The notes under the pieces were generated by a model. It worked only from the letters and a program-made list of their open reading frames with translations. It ran no database searches and was not told the DNA's origin. A DNA stretch of 56,868 nt from Acidimicrobiaceae bacterium (GTDB taxonomy: Bacteria > Actinomycetota > Acidimicrobiia > Acidimicrobiales > RAAP-2). The DNA is taken from contig PMTL01000098.1 in the NCBI GenBank assembly GCA_003168075.1, positions 1 through 56,868 on the forward strand, in the 5' to 3' direction. The translations under genes were made by a program, and so were the position numbers. Within the stretch, counting starts at the first letter, position 1, and every line of letters starts with the position of its first letter. This document shows, one piece after another, positions 1 to 9,556 of this stretch.

Positions 1-2211
1 CTGAGACAGGTGCTGACCGGACTCAGTCCGAACACCCTCTACCACTACCGCCTCGGCGCTGGCATTGACGGGAATGTCGTGATTGGAGCGGATAAGACAT
101 TCACCACGAACATCGGCTTAGGCATTGTCGAATTGCAAGGCGCCTTTGGAGTCCTTGACGTGAATACAACGTATCCCGCGATCACGTCGTTCAGTCTCAG
201 GAACCCCGACGGGTCGATGCCGACCCAAGCCATGGTGGGCGGTAGCGGGAGCGCCCAAACCTCTATTTCTGACGCGTCGACCGGGCAGACTTACCAGAGT
301 TCTCAGGTGTCTCCAACGAAGGTCGTCGTAACAAAGAATGGTCAGGGTGTGGTCACCGGAGTTTTTCTAGGAGGCATTGCCGTGGTACCGGGGCAAGAGA
401 CTGAGGATTGGACTATCACGACAGCGAATAACGGTGAAACGGTGCGGTGGGTAGTAAACCAGCACTGGTCTACGAACTTCGCTGGTAGCAATGATTCCAT
501 GAACCTTCCATTTTCGCCCAAGATAACGGGGGACGTGTGGGTTCTGCCGAATGACATCTATGCGCCGTCTTGGGACTCGAATCCGGACGGCGAGGGCGGC
601 AGTTCTGACTATTCCGATACGTTGACCCAGCGCAACGCCTGGTTGATCGAAAAGTTATATTCGCCTTATGATTTCGGCTCCGATTTGAAGTTGGCCGTCT
701 CCGGCGGATACCTCAACGAAAGCGGCTCCTTGCAACTTGGCGCCGTTACGGCGGTCCAAGGCAGCTTTACCGAACGATCGCATTCAAATTCGCAGATTTC
801 ACTTTCTCTTTCGGGGGTGAACAAATACTCGACCGGCCAGCAATTGAGCGTCTCGATTCCCGATACCGCGATGCAGAGCTCCCTCAAGGACATGTACGAC
901 TCCGTGCTGAACGGCGGCGCGCTTTCGGGACAGAAGGCTTATTTGTTCGGCAACGAAACCAGAGGGGTCATGTCGGGATACGGTGCGTTATTCGACGCAT
1001 CCGCTTTCGCCAATGGGATTCAAGCAACAGGCGCTACCAGCAGTTCGCCTTACTCTATGAAGCAAGCCATTCGGGGTTATCTACAGGCAGAGTTGGAATC
1101 TGTCGATCTCACCAACGGTCAGATTAATTATGGTATTTCAGGGGGTGGCTATGGTGCGGGTGGCTATCAAGACGTCGGAATCAACACTTTGCAAGGGCTC
1201 TACGCGTACACCTGTGCCACCGGCGATTTGAGCCTCATAGAACAGTATCAACACCAGGTCGATGCGCTATTGAATAAATGGATCGGTCGAATTCAGCCGA
1301 ATGGACTGATTCTCTCTTATCAATCAGATGGGGGATATGACGACACCGACTTCTTCGGGAATTCCTCCTACGATCTTTACCTGAACGACTTTGCTTATGA
1401 AGCCCTGCTGGATATGTCCCAGTTGGAAATAGGCGTGGCGGCTCAGACAAAAGATGCCGCCACTGCCAACAATCTTCGTTTAGAAGCCAATGCCTGGACT
1501 GCCGATGCCGCAACCATCAAGAACGGGATTAATACGGTTCTATGGACGCCGAACTCACCTAATGGACCGATGTACGCAGACTGGATCAACCTCGACAACA
1601 ATCAGAGGTATTACATTTTTAAGTCAGACGACCAGTACCCAGCTATTCAGTTCGGAATTGCCAGCAAAGCCCAGGCGACCGCCATACTTGCTACCGCTGA
1701 TGCCAGACTGGCTGTTCTGTCGACAGAAGGATATGTCGGCGACGCAACACTAACTAGTCTCTGGCCCGAGGATTCGACAACTAATATCTTTAATTACTGC
1801 GGTTTTGGGTGCTACTTCGACGGTGGATCGTTCATGGGGGAAACGTATTTCGAGGTTATGGCACGTGCAGACGCCGGTGACGCGGTGGGCGCCTATCAAA
1901 GGCTCCAGAATTTCGCGGCAGACTACGCGGCCACCGCCTTCTATGGAGACAACTGGGCGCCGTGGAACGGTATTCCCGGTACCGGTCCATTTGTTGAAGG
2001 TGAACCGTATCTCGAGGATATGGTGTACACAGCGTCTTCATTGATCCAAGGAATCCTTGGTATTAACCAATCGTGGAATGGTCTTGAAGTAACGCCCCAC
2101 CTACCGCCTGGATGGATCAACGCCAGCGCGACCGTGATGTACAAAGGTCGGCAAGTGTGCGTGACAATTACTCAGCGAACAAACGTCTCAGAGAGTCGAG
2201 GGCACTGCTAA
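1..2211 (+). CDS. Six-hairpin glycosidase-like protein, 5' end cut by the window
   Basis: The reading frame is open from base 1, so the N-terminus lies outside the window; the GTG at base 10 is internal. The first visible residues (LTGLSPNTLYHYRLGA) look like the last strands of a fibronectin type III-like module. The rest, about 700 residues, reads like an (alpha/alpha)6 six-hairpin glycosidase: alternating helical segments, a GAGGYQDVG stretch, WPEDS, and the C-terminal pattern YTASSLIQGILGI followed by GLEVTPHLPPGW, which is typical of GH78/GH94/GH63-like enzymes. It may be a secreted enzyme acting on plant or microbial glycans, which would suit the deoxy-sugar transporter and catabolic genes downstream, but I cannot assign a GH family or substrate. 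No signal peptide can be judged because the start is missing. Confidence 0.5.
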   Translation: MRQVLTGLSPNTLYHYRLGAGIDGNVVIGADKTFTTNIGLGIVELQGAFGVLDVNTTYPAITSFSLRNPDGSMPTQAMVGGSGSAQTSISDASTGQTYQSSQVSPTKVVVTKNGQGVVTGVFLGGIAVVPGQETEDWTITTANNGETVRWVVNQHWSTNFAGSNDSMNLPFSPKITGDVWVLPNDIYAPSWDSNPDGEGGSSDYSDTLTQRNAWLIEKLYSPYDFGSDLKLAVSGGYLNESGSLQLGAVTAVQGSFTERSHSNSQISLSLSGVNKYSTGQQLSVSIPDTAMQSSLKDMYDSVLNGGALSGQKAYLFGNETRGVMSGYGALFDASAFANGIQATGATSSSPYSMKQAIRGYLQAELESVDLTNGQINYGISGGGYGAGGYQDVGINTLQGLYAYTCATGDLSLIEQYQHQVDALLNKWIGRIQPNGLILSYQSDGGYDDTDFFGNSSYDLYLNDFAYEALLDMSQLEIGVAAQTKDAATANNLRLEANAWTADAATIKNGINTVLWTPNSPNGPMYADWINLDNNQRYYIFKSDDQYPAIQFGIASKAQATAILATADARLAVLSTEGYVGDATLTSLWPEDSTTNIFNYCGFGCYFDGGSFMGETYFEVMARADAGDAVGAYQRLQNFAADYAATAFYGDNWAPWNGIPGTGPFVEGEPYLEDMVYTASSLIQGILGINQSWNGLEVTPHLPPGWINASATVMYKGRQVCVTITQRTNVSESRGHC

Positions 2212-2779
2212 GCGAACGCCGTCAATTCAAATGAGCTTTCGTGTTGCATCGTGGACATCTGGAATGTCGAGTGATTGGCGTTGCCCATGAGTTGCACAAG
2301 GACCCTGCAGTTAGGAAGTGGGCGGAGGTCGCGAGGCGCTGACAGAAATGCGCATCTCCGAATCGATGGTTGAACGCTGCCGATGGGAGGCCCTTGGTCT
2401 AAGTACAAATGTACAAGTTCGACGTGTGGGTGGACTGTCCCGTTTTCTAGACCTCTCTCGAACGCTCCCGGGAGCGATTCACCCATCTTGCGGTCGCGTA
2501 TTGATCCATTCTTATGGCCACGTGCGGACTCCGATAGTCTCCGGCGTGGCCGAATTCCTCGGATTACGCAGCCACGGACATGGGAGTTGGAAACTATTTC
2601 TGGCTCGATCGTGGGGAATGACCTTGTGGGTGCGTCCAAGAATCTCGGCGGACGACTTCGGCGACGATGCTGCATCAACTCGCCGTGAACAGGACTGGCC
2701 TGGACCTGACGAAGTTTCCTTGGCTTTCGGATAGAGCCCACAACAATCGACCAACTTAACCCTTGCAGCTTCTTTGTAA
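2212..2779. other. Intergenic stretch without a supported gene
   Basis: About 570 bases between the glycosidase stop and the terminator hairpin of the GGDEF/EAL gene. Open frames exist on both strands, but they overlap one another, have biased composition rich in Arg and Pro, and show no family motif or ribosome binding site. I see no RNA gene here. Confidence 0.4.
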
Positions 2780-2821
2780 ACCCGGCACCGTTTTCAGTTG
2801 AGGTTGGAAGCGGTGCCGGGT
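2780..2821 (-). terminator. Hairpin terminator after the GGDEF/EAL gene
   Basis: Perfect inverted repeat: CCCGGCACCG at 2781-2790 pairs with CGGTGCCGGG at 2811-2820, extended by one A-T pair, with a 20-base loop. On the minus strand it starts 4 bases after the TAA of the GGDEF/EAL gene and is followed by TTTAC. The loop is longer than in a textbook intrinsic terminator. Confidence 0.55.
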
Positions 2822-2825
2822 GATC

Positions 2826-4970
2826 TTAGGCATACGGTGCCTCTCCAAGCATGGTCACGGCCTGCCCGATTGGCACGGCGGGTGACCACAGGAAACCCTG
2901 GCCGAGATCGCAGTGAAGGCCGTGAAGGTGCTCGAGTTGTGCAGGAGTTTCGATGCCCTCGGCGAGGACGATCATGTCGAGTTTGTTGCCCAGCGTGACG
3001 ATGGCCTCGAGCAGTGTGTTGCTCCGCTCCAGATCGCGCTTGGGCCGAACGAACGATTGGTCGATCTTGATGATCTTTGGATTCAAGGCTGCGAGATACG
3101 ACAGCGAGGAGTATCCCGTGCCAAAGTCATCGAGCGCGATACCAATCTTCAGTCGATTGATTTGCTCCATCACGATCATCGTTTCGGCGATATCGAGCAG
3201 CGCCACGCTTTCAGTAACCTCGAGGATGAGTCGCTCCGGATCAAGCCCGCTTTGCTTGAGCTCCCTCGTAATCATTGGCACGAGGTTTGAGTCGTGAAAC
3301 TGGTGCGCGGAGAGATTGACTGTCACGTATGGCGCGTTGGCTCGAGCGCCTTGTGGCTCCCAGCAGCTAGCTGCGGCGATAGCTTCATGTAGGGCGAATG
3401 CGCCAAGCTCCAGAATCAGATCGCTCTGTTCAGCTAGCGGAATGAAAACGTCGGGTGGCACCCATCCCCGTTCGGGGTGGTTCCAGCGCATCAGAGCTTC
3501 GAAACCCACTACATCCGAGGTCCTGAGATCGATGATGGGTTGATAGTGCATTTCAAGTTGGTTTGACGCCAGAGCGTGGCGCAGTTCCTGAACGATCGCG
3601 AAACGGCTCACGGCAACTTGACGAATGTCGGGCGTGAAGACGACCACGTGGCCGTGGCCTCGGCGCTTGGCTTCATACATCGATGCGTCAGCGTTTTGGA
3701 CTAGTTCGACATTATCGGTATTAGCACTCTTGCCATCCCACACGACAATTCCGACACTCGCGCGCTGTTCGATAAGCGCATCATCGAACGAGAACGGCTC
3801 GGCGAGGGCGCCGAGGAGGCGCTCGGCTATCTTTTCAGCCTCATCGGGCGACGTCAGCCCCTCCGCCAGGTAGAGAAATTCGTCGCCTCCGAAGCGGCAC
3901 AGCGTGTCAGATGAACGGGTGATTTCTTCGAAGCGGTGAGCAATTGTCACAAGAAGTTGATCGCCAATCAAGTGGCCGTAGACATCGTTGACTCCCTTGA
4001 AGTCATCGAGGTCCAGCAGCAACACGGCACCAATTTCGTCCGCGCGGACCATTCTTGCTCTCGTCTGGACGAGCCGGTCATCAAAGAGCGCTCGGTTGGC
4101 GAGTCCGGTTAGCGGGTCGTGAAGTGCTTGGTAGGAGAGCTGGTTCGTGAGTGCTCGTTCCTCCGTGATATCGCGCACCGAAGATACGCAGTAAAGCATA
4201 TTGCCACTCTCGTCACGGGCCGCACACTTTGATACTTCGGCAACGATAACCCGCCCGCTCTTGTGCGAGTACCGTTTGCTGAACCGGAACTGATCAATAT
4301 CTCCCGAGATAATCCGCTGATTGATCTCTTCGGAAATGCCGATGTCCTCTGGATAGGTGTAATGCTGCGAGTCGCGTCCGAGGAGTTCCTCTCGGGTGTG
4401 TCCAATCATCTGGCAGAAAGAGTCATTGATCTCCAGCAGCATTCCCTCTCGACTGGTGAAGACCGTGGGAGCCATATTTCCCTCGAACGCGAGGCGGAAG
4501 CGCTGCTCGCTCTGTGCGAGCGCGGCAGCAGCGGCGACCTCCACCGCTGCCGTATGGCCTTCGGCCACGGCTCGGGCCTCTTCGGCGTCTCTTTGGGCCG
4601 AGTTGTCGATAATTGACACCACGGCCCACAACTGGCCGTCAAGTTCCATGAGCGAGTAGGAGAGGTCGACGGACAGTATTCTGTTGCCGTCTTGGGACAA
4701 GACGTTGAGGTCCTGGTTGGTAAGTGCAGTTGGCGTAACTGTGTCATCTGCGTACTCGCGATGATTCTTCAAGTGCGAATCTCGTTGAAATTCCGGCAGA
4801 ATCATTCGAATGTCTTGGCCGATTAGATCGCCCAATTCGTAGCCGGTCATTGCCGCGAGGCGTTGGTTGAGATCGCCAATAATGCCGCGATCATCAATGA
4901 GGGCAATCCCGCTCGGCAGTGATTCGAGTACGTTGTGTACCGGAACAGGATGATCCTCGAAATACCTCAT
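2826..4970 (-). CDS. PAS-PAS-GGDEF-EAL cyclic-di-GMP turnover protein
   Basis: A 714-residue sensor protein. Two PAS domains (about 8-125 and 155-275) are joined by an Ala-rich helical linker, followed by GGDEF (about 280-440) and EAL (about 460-705). The GGDEF motif is intact (RFGGDEF, 361-365) and the EAL domain keeps FEALMRW (EAL 491-493), EVTES, DDFGTGYSSL, KIDQSFV and AEGIET, so both diguanylate cyclase and phosphodiesterase activities are possible. No membrane segment is visible; the PAS domains suggest a soluble sensor. Its ATG overlaps the TGA of the upstream CoA-transferase (ATGA), implying translational coupling with a metabolic gene, which is unusual. A hairpin terminator follows. 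The domain assignment is firm; ligand and net activity are unknown. Confidence 0.95.
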   Translation of the reverse strand: MRYFEDHPVPVHNVLESLPSGIALIDDRGIIGDLNQRLAAMTGYELGDLIGQDIRMILPEFQRDSHLKNHREYADDTVTPTALTNQDLNVLSQDGNRILSVDLSYSLMELDGQLWAVVSIIDNSAQRDAEEARAVAEGHTAAVEVAAAAALAQSEQRFRLAFEGNMAPTVFTSREGMLLEINDSFCQMIGHTREELLGRDSQHYTYPEDIGISEEINQRIISGDIDQFRFSKRYSHKSGRVIVAEVSKCAARDESGNMLYCVSSVRDITEERALTNQLSYQALHDPLTGLANRALFDDRLVQTRARMVRADEIGAVLLLDLDDFKGVNDVYGHLIGDQLLVTIAHRFEEITRSSDTLCRFGGDEFLYLAEGLTSPDEAEKIAERLLGALAEPFSFDDALIEQRASVGIVVWDGKSANTDNVELVQNADASMYEAKRRGHGHVVVFTPDIRQVAVSRFAIVQELRHALASNQLEMHYQPIIDLRTSDVVGFEALMRWNHPERGWVPPDVFIPLAEQSDLILELGAFALHEAIAAASCWEPQGARANAPYVTVNLSAHQFHDSNLVPMITRELKQSGLDPERLILEVTESVALLDIAETMIVMEQINRLKIGIALDDFGTGYSSLSYLAALNPKIIKIDQSFVRPKRDLERSNTLLEAIVTLGNKLDMIVLAEGIETPAQLEHLHGLHCDLGQGFLWSPAVPIGQAVTMLGEAPYA

Positions 4971-6211
4971 GAAGCACCGTGGCCAATACGGCTTTCGTTA
5001 CTCAGTTGTCCGAACGCCCCATCGCGACTAAGTCTTTGCAGACTTTCTTGGTCGAACCCGAGTAGTTCGGTAAGGACCTCGGCAGTATGTTCGCCGAGGA
5101 ACGGGCCGCGTCGTCGGATGGGTTCGAACTCACCCACCCTGACAGGACCGGCAATCTGTCGAACGATGCCCAGGCTTGGATGGGCGGTTTCGATAATCAT
5201 ATGGCGCTCGGCAACGAGGGGATCGGCGAGCGCTTCGGCAACGTCATTCACTGGTCCACAAGGAACTCCTGCAGTCACTAACTGCTCCAATAATTCGCTC
5301 GTCGAGCGCTTCGCGATTAATCGCTCGAGCGTAGGAAGCAGAACTGCCGAATGCGTTTTCCGCAACGCGAAGGTCGCGTACCTTGCGTCAGTTGCGAGTT
5401 CAGGGGCTTCAAGGACGGCAACAAGTCGAAGCCAGAACTTCGTCTTTGCGCAGGCCACAACGATCCAGCCATCATTCGTCTGAAAGTTCTGGAACGGCAC
5501 CAAAGACGGGTGAGCCGAATTAGCTGTTCGAGCAGGGAGGTAGCCGCGACTCAAGTGCCAGGTTCCAACGTAGGTGAGCATTCCGATAGCTGTGTCAAAA
5601 AGGCTGACGTCGCAGTCTGTGCCCTTGCCTGTACGTTGAGCAGCGTGAACAGCAGCAATGATCGCCGCCGCGGCCGCGATTCCGGTGCAGTAGTCGACGA
5701 GCGAAAGTCCCGTTTTCTCGGGAAGGCCACCGGGTTCGCCGGCGAGGGACATCCAGCCGGCCCTACCTTGCATGATGTAGTCGTATCCGGGTGTGTCTTG
5801 CTCGCTGCCAGTCATTCCGTACGCCGTGAGGAAGCAGCAGACAATCCTTTCGTTCGACAGCCTTAGGTCTTCGTAGCGCAAGCCGAGCTTTGCCGAGACA
5901 TCGCCGCGAACGTTGGCAAAGACTACGTCGGCGTTCTTCACGAGTCCTTCGAATACTTCACGTCCGGCGGCATTGGCCAGGTCGAGTGAGACGCTGCGCT
6001 TTCCTCGGTTGAACGTTTCGAAAAAGAGGCTGGCGTCGTCAGTAGAATAGGGAGTGACGCTCCGGGCAATGTCGCCTCCGCTCGAAGGGTCCTCGATCTT
6101 AATTACGTCCGCGCCGAGATCTACGAGCTGCATCGTGGCGAAAGGGCCAGCTGCATATTGCTCCACCGCGAGGACTCGAATGCCGTCGAGCGGTCGGAGC
6201 TGACCCGTCAT
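4967..6211 (-). CDS. Family III (CaiB/BaiF) CoA-transferase, copy 1
   Basis: 414 residues, normal length for the family. The N-terminus (GIRVLAVEQYAAGPFATMQL, then DLGADVIKIEDP) is the CoA-binding Rossmann part; the catalytic Asp is probably that of GLSLVDYCTG. These enzymes move CoA between carboxylic acids (oxalate/formate, mesaconate C1/C4, succinate/acid). It is clearly paralogous to the copy at 9557-10753. Neighbours include a CitE-like lyase and a MaoC hydratase, so a C4-C5 dicarboxylate such as mesaconate, itaconate or citramalate is a reasonable but unproven substrate. The start has a GAGGG-type ribosome site about 10 bases upstream. The stop overlaps the start of the GGDEF/EAL gene. 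Confidence 0.88.
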   Translation of the reverse strand: MTGQLRPLDGIRVLAVEQYAAGPFATMQLVDLGADVIKIEDPSSGGDIARSVTPYSTDDASLFFETFNRGKRSVSLDLANAAGREVFEGLVKNADVVFANVRGDVSAKLGLRYEDLRLSNERIVCCFLTAYGMTGSEQDTPGYDYIMQGRAGWMSLAGEPGGLPEKTGLSLVDYCTGIAAAAAIIAAVHAAQRTGKGTDCDVSLFDTAIGMLTYVGTWHLSRGYLPARTANSAHPSLVPFQNFQTNDGWIVVACAKTKFWLRLVAVLEAPELATDARYATFALRKTHSAVLLPTLERLIAKRSTSELLEQLVTAGVPCGPVNDVAEALADPLVAERHMIIETAHPSLGIVRQIAGPVRVGEFEPIRRRGPFLGEHTAEVLTELLGFDQESLQRLSRDGAFGQLSNESRIGHGAS

Positions 6212-6343
6212 TGGAACTCTGCCCTCTGCTCGAACTCCTCTTCAACGATGATCGAGGCTCTCATTGAATCGACGATCCTTGCATTTGCGTCGCGAACCGG
6301 GCCGATTTTGATTGACGAACTTCAAGTGGCGCTGGCTCACGTT

Positions 6344-7459
6344 TCAAGCGTCGCCCCTGAACTTCTGGACAAAGTCTTTGTCGAGTTCCCAACCGAAGCC
6401 TGAGCGTTCTGGAAGTCTAAACATTCCGTCCTCTAACTCAGGTCGGTTGGCGAGCATCTGCCAGAAGATCGGGTCACGATCTGGATGAAATGCTTCGACA
6501 TAAGTACCATGTGGAATTGAAGCGAGCAGGTGGCTGGCGACTTGCGCTTCTTCGTGATGAGCCATTTGCACTCCGAAACTCATTGCCATCTGCGCAACGC
6601 GCCGCCACTCCGTTGGGCCTCCGCCCCAAGAGGCGTCGAAATTCGAGACGTCGATGGCCTTGTCGAGCATCATGTCGCGCATACCGATTCGGGTGATCTC
6701 CATTTGACCGGCTGCAACGTCGACGCCAGTTTTGATTCGAACTTCATTCATCGCACGGCGGTCATCTGGCCATTGGCAAGGCTCTTCGAACCACCGGAGT
6801 TCGACGAAATCGGAGGTGCGGTTCACGAACTCAACGGCCTGTTCAACGGTCCAGGCCTGGTTGGCGTCGACGAGGAAACGGAACCCTGGTCGGGCGCATT
6901 TCACGGCTCGACGCAGTCGCTCGGAGTCCTCCTCGGGGGAAGCCTTCCCAATCTTGAACTTCATGCCGATGTACCCACCATCGGAGAAAAAACCGACCTC
7001 CTCCTCGATGCTGCCTGGGTCATCGGTGTAGTACCCGCCAATTCCAATCATCGGGAGAGAGTCTTGAAAACCACCCCAAAGCCGATGTAGCGGCATCTCG
7101 AGTGCTTTTCCTATGGCATCCCAAATAGCTGAATCAACGCAACCTATTGCCTGCATTGCAAAACGTCGGTCACGAAGTTGATCAAATGTGACTTTTCGCA
7201 TTAATTCCCAGCATTTCTCGACGGCAAAGATGTCGAGGCCGAGGAGCATCGGGGCAATCTCGTCGTGGATAATTCGCATGATCGTTAACTGTTCTTCGTC
7301 GGCGTCGGCGTTGTAACATTCGCCGACAATTCCTTCTTCCGTCACAATTCTTGTAATGATCGTGCACCTGCGGGGCATCTGATAGTGGCTACCTTGGTAC
7401 AACTTCGAGAGCGTCACTCTCACCGGAATCGTTTCGATCGAATGGACCCGTAGTTTCAC
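6344..7459 (-). CDS. Mandelate racemase/muconate lactonizing family (enolase superfamily) protein 1
   Basis: 371 residues, GTG start with GAGGAG 9 bases upstream. The barrel shows a KxK base motif (MKFKIG), first metal ligand VDANQ, second WFEEP, then AAGQMEI where most relatives have GE, an Asp in SNFDASWGG and His in MAHHEEAQ. The KxK plus Asp/His pattern places it in the mandelate racemase subgroup, whose members are mostly acid-sugar dehydratases, rather than the muconate cycloisomerase subgroup. Close paralogue of the protein at 13483-14700. A LacI-type operator sits at 7487-7502, 28 bases upstream of the start, so it is probably repressed by the local LacI protein. Substrate unknown. 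Confidence 0.85.
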   Translation of the reverse strand: MKLRVHSIETIPVRVTLSKLYQGSHYQMPRRCTIITRIVTEEGIVGECYNADADEEQLTIMRIIHDEIAPMLLGLDIFAVEKCWELMRKVTFDQLRDRRFAMQAIGCVDSAIWDAIGKALEMPLHRLWGGFQDSLPMIGIGGYYTDDPGSIEEEVGFFSDGGYIGMKFKIGKASPEEDSERLRRAVKCARPGFRFLVDANQAWTVEQAVEFVNRTSDFVELRWFEEPCQWPDDRRAMNEVRIKTGVDVAAGQMEITRIGMRDMMLDKAIDVSNFDASWGGGPTEWRRVAQMAMSFGVQMAHHEEAQVASHLLASIPHGTYVEAFHPDRDPIFWQMLANRPELEDGMFRLPERSGFGWELDKDFVQKFRGDA

Positions 7460-7841
7460 AGTTAGAAGCTCCTCGGTATGTAATTTTAGGAATCGATTGC
7501 AGTCTAACTAAGGCTTAGATGATGTGTCAAGAGAGACCTGCAATGAGAGCCGACTCGCGTACCGACATCGTGCGATTATTTCGGTCGGTGTCTTACTGCG
7601 TCTTGTTAAGCAACGACATGGAGTACGAATCACGCATCACTGCCGAAGGGGGGGGTAGAAATTGAGTCGGTCAGCAAATCGATCTGAAGTTCAAATGAAC
7701 GCGGAAGCCCAGCATAAGACCAAGTACGTGGAATCGTTTTTTCACTTACAGAAACGTCGCCGATTACTTTGGACACATTCAGTTTACCATCAACTCGCTA
7801 TTCCTATTCGCGAGATTCTGTCAGTCAATCTTGGAATGCCA
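7460..7841. other. 382-base intergenic region; promoter and operator for enolase protein 1
   Basis: Holds the LacI-type operator at 7487-7502 and presumably the promoter of the minus-strand gene starting at 7459. The remaining bases up to the CitE stop show no gene, RNA or repeat that I can support. Confidence 0.4.
7487..7502. promoter_or_regulatory. LacI-type operator (site 1)
   Basis: TAGGAATCGATTGCAG. Its reverse complement CTGCAATCGATTCCTA matches the local consensus TTGCAATCGATTCCAA at 14 of 16 positions, with the central CG typical of LacI-family operators. Lies 28 bases upstream of enolase protein 1. Confidence 0.6.
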
Positions 7842-8642
7842 CTACTCGCTAAGAATCTTTCGGGCTCTCGCCACGACCGGTGCATCAACCATTTCGCCGT
7901 TCACGATTAAGACACCGCCTCCGCAATTCTCGTAGGCGTCAAGCACTTCATGAGCCCACCGTTTTCTCGACCAAGACGCGCGAAAGATTGAGTCGACGAC
8001 CGCAATTTGCTTGGGATGAATGCAGAGCTTTCCACCCATGCCGAGCATGAGTGCGACTCTTGCCTCCTCGCTCAATCTGTCATTGTCGTGAATAGCGAGA
8101 GTCGGACCGTCTATCGGAGGTGCGAGACCCGCGGCAGCCGAGGCAACCACTAGGCGGGATCTCGGGTACTCGAACAGTCTTTCATTAGGCTCTGCACCGA
8201 GTTCAGCGGCGTAGTCGGCGCTACCAAACAAGAGACGTCTGACGCCTGAATTGGCGATCTCCTCTAAATCAACGATGCCCTGCGCCGATTCAATTAGGGC
8301 CAAGATGGGCACCTCGTTTTTGACCGCATGGCGAAATCGCTCCACTTGCGACGCCGAGTGCACCTTCGGTATTGCAATGGCGCTCACCCATGGGCACACT
8401 GCAATAAGAGCAACGTCATCTTCGAAGTGGCTCGTCGTCTCGTCGTTGATTCGAATGCATGCGCTTCTGCTTGGATGCAATGAAGCCAAGTTTTGCCGTG
8501 CCTGAACTTTGTCTTCGTCCCGCACTGCGTCTTCTAAATCGATGATAACGACATCAGCCTTCGTCGCAAGGGCCTTTTCAATTCTATCGGGACGCGTCGC
8601 TGGGACGAAAAGGAATGTGCCAGCGGTCTTGATTAGGTCCAT
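7842..8642 (-). CDS. CitE-like lyase (HpcH/HpaI superfamily, citrate lyase beta-like)
   Basis: 266 residues, close to stand-alone CitE-like enzymes that cleave citramalyl-CoA or malyl-CoA. Visible family features: FVPATRPDRIEKA near the N-terminus, DVVIIDLEDAV, the metal-binding LIESAQGI and FGSADYAAELG, and GKLCIHPKQIAVV near the C-terminus. The likely reaction is reversible cleavage of a 3-hydroxyacyl-CoA to acetyl-CoA or propionyl-CoA plus a 2-oxo acid. Together with the MaoC hydratase and the CoA-transferases it mirrors the Chloroflexus mesaconyl-CoA transferase/hydratase/citramalyl-CoA lyase set and bacterial itaconate degradation. A 2-keto-3-deoxy sugar acid aldolase role is less likely because the CitE-specific motifs are present. 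Confidence 0.85.
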   Translation of the reverse strand: MDLIKTAGTFLFVPATRPDRIEKALATKADVVIIDLEDAVRDEDKVQARQNLASLHPSRSACIRINDETTSHFEDDVALIAVCPWVSAIAIPKVHSASQVERFRHAVKNEVPILALIESAQGIVDLEEIANSGVRRLLFGSADYAAELGAEPNERLFEYPRSRLVVASAAAGLAPPIDGPTLAIHDNDRLSEEARVALMLGMGGKLCIHPKQIAVVDSIFRASWSRKRWAHEVLDAYENCGGGVLIVNGEMVDAPVVARARKILSE

Positions 8643-8789
8643 ATCAACTCGCAGAAAGTCACTCCAGCACAGGCAGAATTATTTTGGAATTGAATGAGCA
8701 CTCGGTGATCCCTTTAAGGCCGTTGATTATTTTTGCCGGTGTCAAAAGCCACGTACACAGATTTCGAACTATTACGGAGATGAGCATTT

Positions 8790-9302
8790 CTATGTCCAAA
8801 CGTCATCAACGTAAGGACGGCGGCGGGGTGGGGCAAATGATTGCTTCCAGACCATGAACTTACGTTGGAAGCAACAGACCTCTAATCCGTTTTGGTTAAA
8901 GCCCTTGGTCTCCACCCTTATGATTCCCCGATCACTCTTAGTCCTTGAGGCAACCTTGTCCAGAACCCGCGATTCAGCGTAAATTGTGTCACCGTGGAAT
9001 GTTGGGTTCTTGTGAAGCAGCGACTCAATCTCAAGATTTGCGATGCACGAGCCAGAAAGGTCAGGAACGCTCATGCCAATTAGGAGTGAGTACACGAGAT
9101 TCCCAACAACTACGTTTTGGCCCTGCACGCTTTCGTGTTCGCCAAACCAAACGTCCGTGTGCAATGGATGGTGATTCATGGTCATCATGCAGAACAAGTG
9201 GTTATCAAATTCAGTGATCGTCTTGCCGGGCCAATGTTTGAACACGTCGCCAGCATTGAATTCCTCGTAATAACGGCCGAAGGGGCGGTCATATATCGTC
9301 AT
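8790..9302 (-). CDS. MaoC-family dehydratase, mesaconyl/itaconyl-CoA hydratase-like
   Basis: 170 residues, single hot-dog domain. The motif TMNHHPLHTD near residue 41 matches the LTMNxHPLHxD variant of the hydratase signature seen in mesaconyl-/itaconyl-CoA hydratase-like MaoC proteins. It probably adds water to an unsaturated C4-C5 dicarboxyl-CoA made by one of the adjacent CoA-transferases, yielding the substrate of the CitE-like lyase. ATG start with no strong ribosome binding site. The 147-base gap to the CitE gene suggests separate or loosely coupled transcription. A simple enoyl-CoA hydratase role cannot be excluded. Confidence 0.8.
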   Translation of the reverse strand: MTIYDRPFGRYYEEFNAGDVFKHWPGKTITEFDNHLFCMMTMNHHPLHTDVWFGEHESVQGQNVVVGNLVYSLLIGMSVPDLSGSCIANLEIESLLHKNPTFHGDTIYAESRVLDKVASRTKSDRGIIRVETKGFNQNGLEVCCFQRKFMVWKQSFAPPRRRPYVDDVWT

Positions 9303-9556
9303 GGCTCTCTCTTCTTGGGTTTTCGTAGTTCATTTCTTTATCGTCAAATCATCGCCAAGCCAAAATCTGAGCGTTGGCTCTTTTGGAAGCGTTGGCGCTT
9401 TCGGATCCAGGTACAGAATGGAGCGACCAAATCTGTGCCTGCAAGGCCGCGTCGTATTGCTGTCGAACCACGCGAGTCGCCGCCGACCGATGAAATGGGA
9501 GAGGACAAATGCATTCACAATGAATTTGTTCGATGAATGGTGCACCGTCATATGCA

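Noticed and set aside
2208-2741. A 177-codon minus-strand frame and a 138-codon plus-strand frame in the same place
   Set aside because: Mutually overlapping, Arg/Pro-rich, no motif, no ribosome site.
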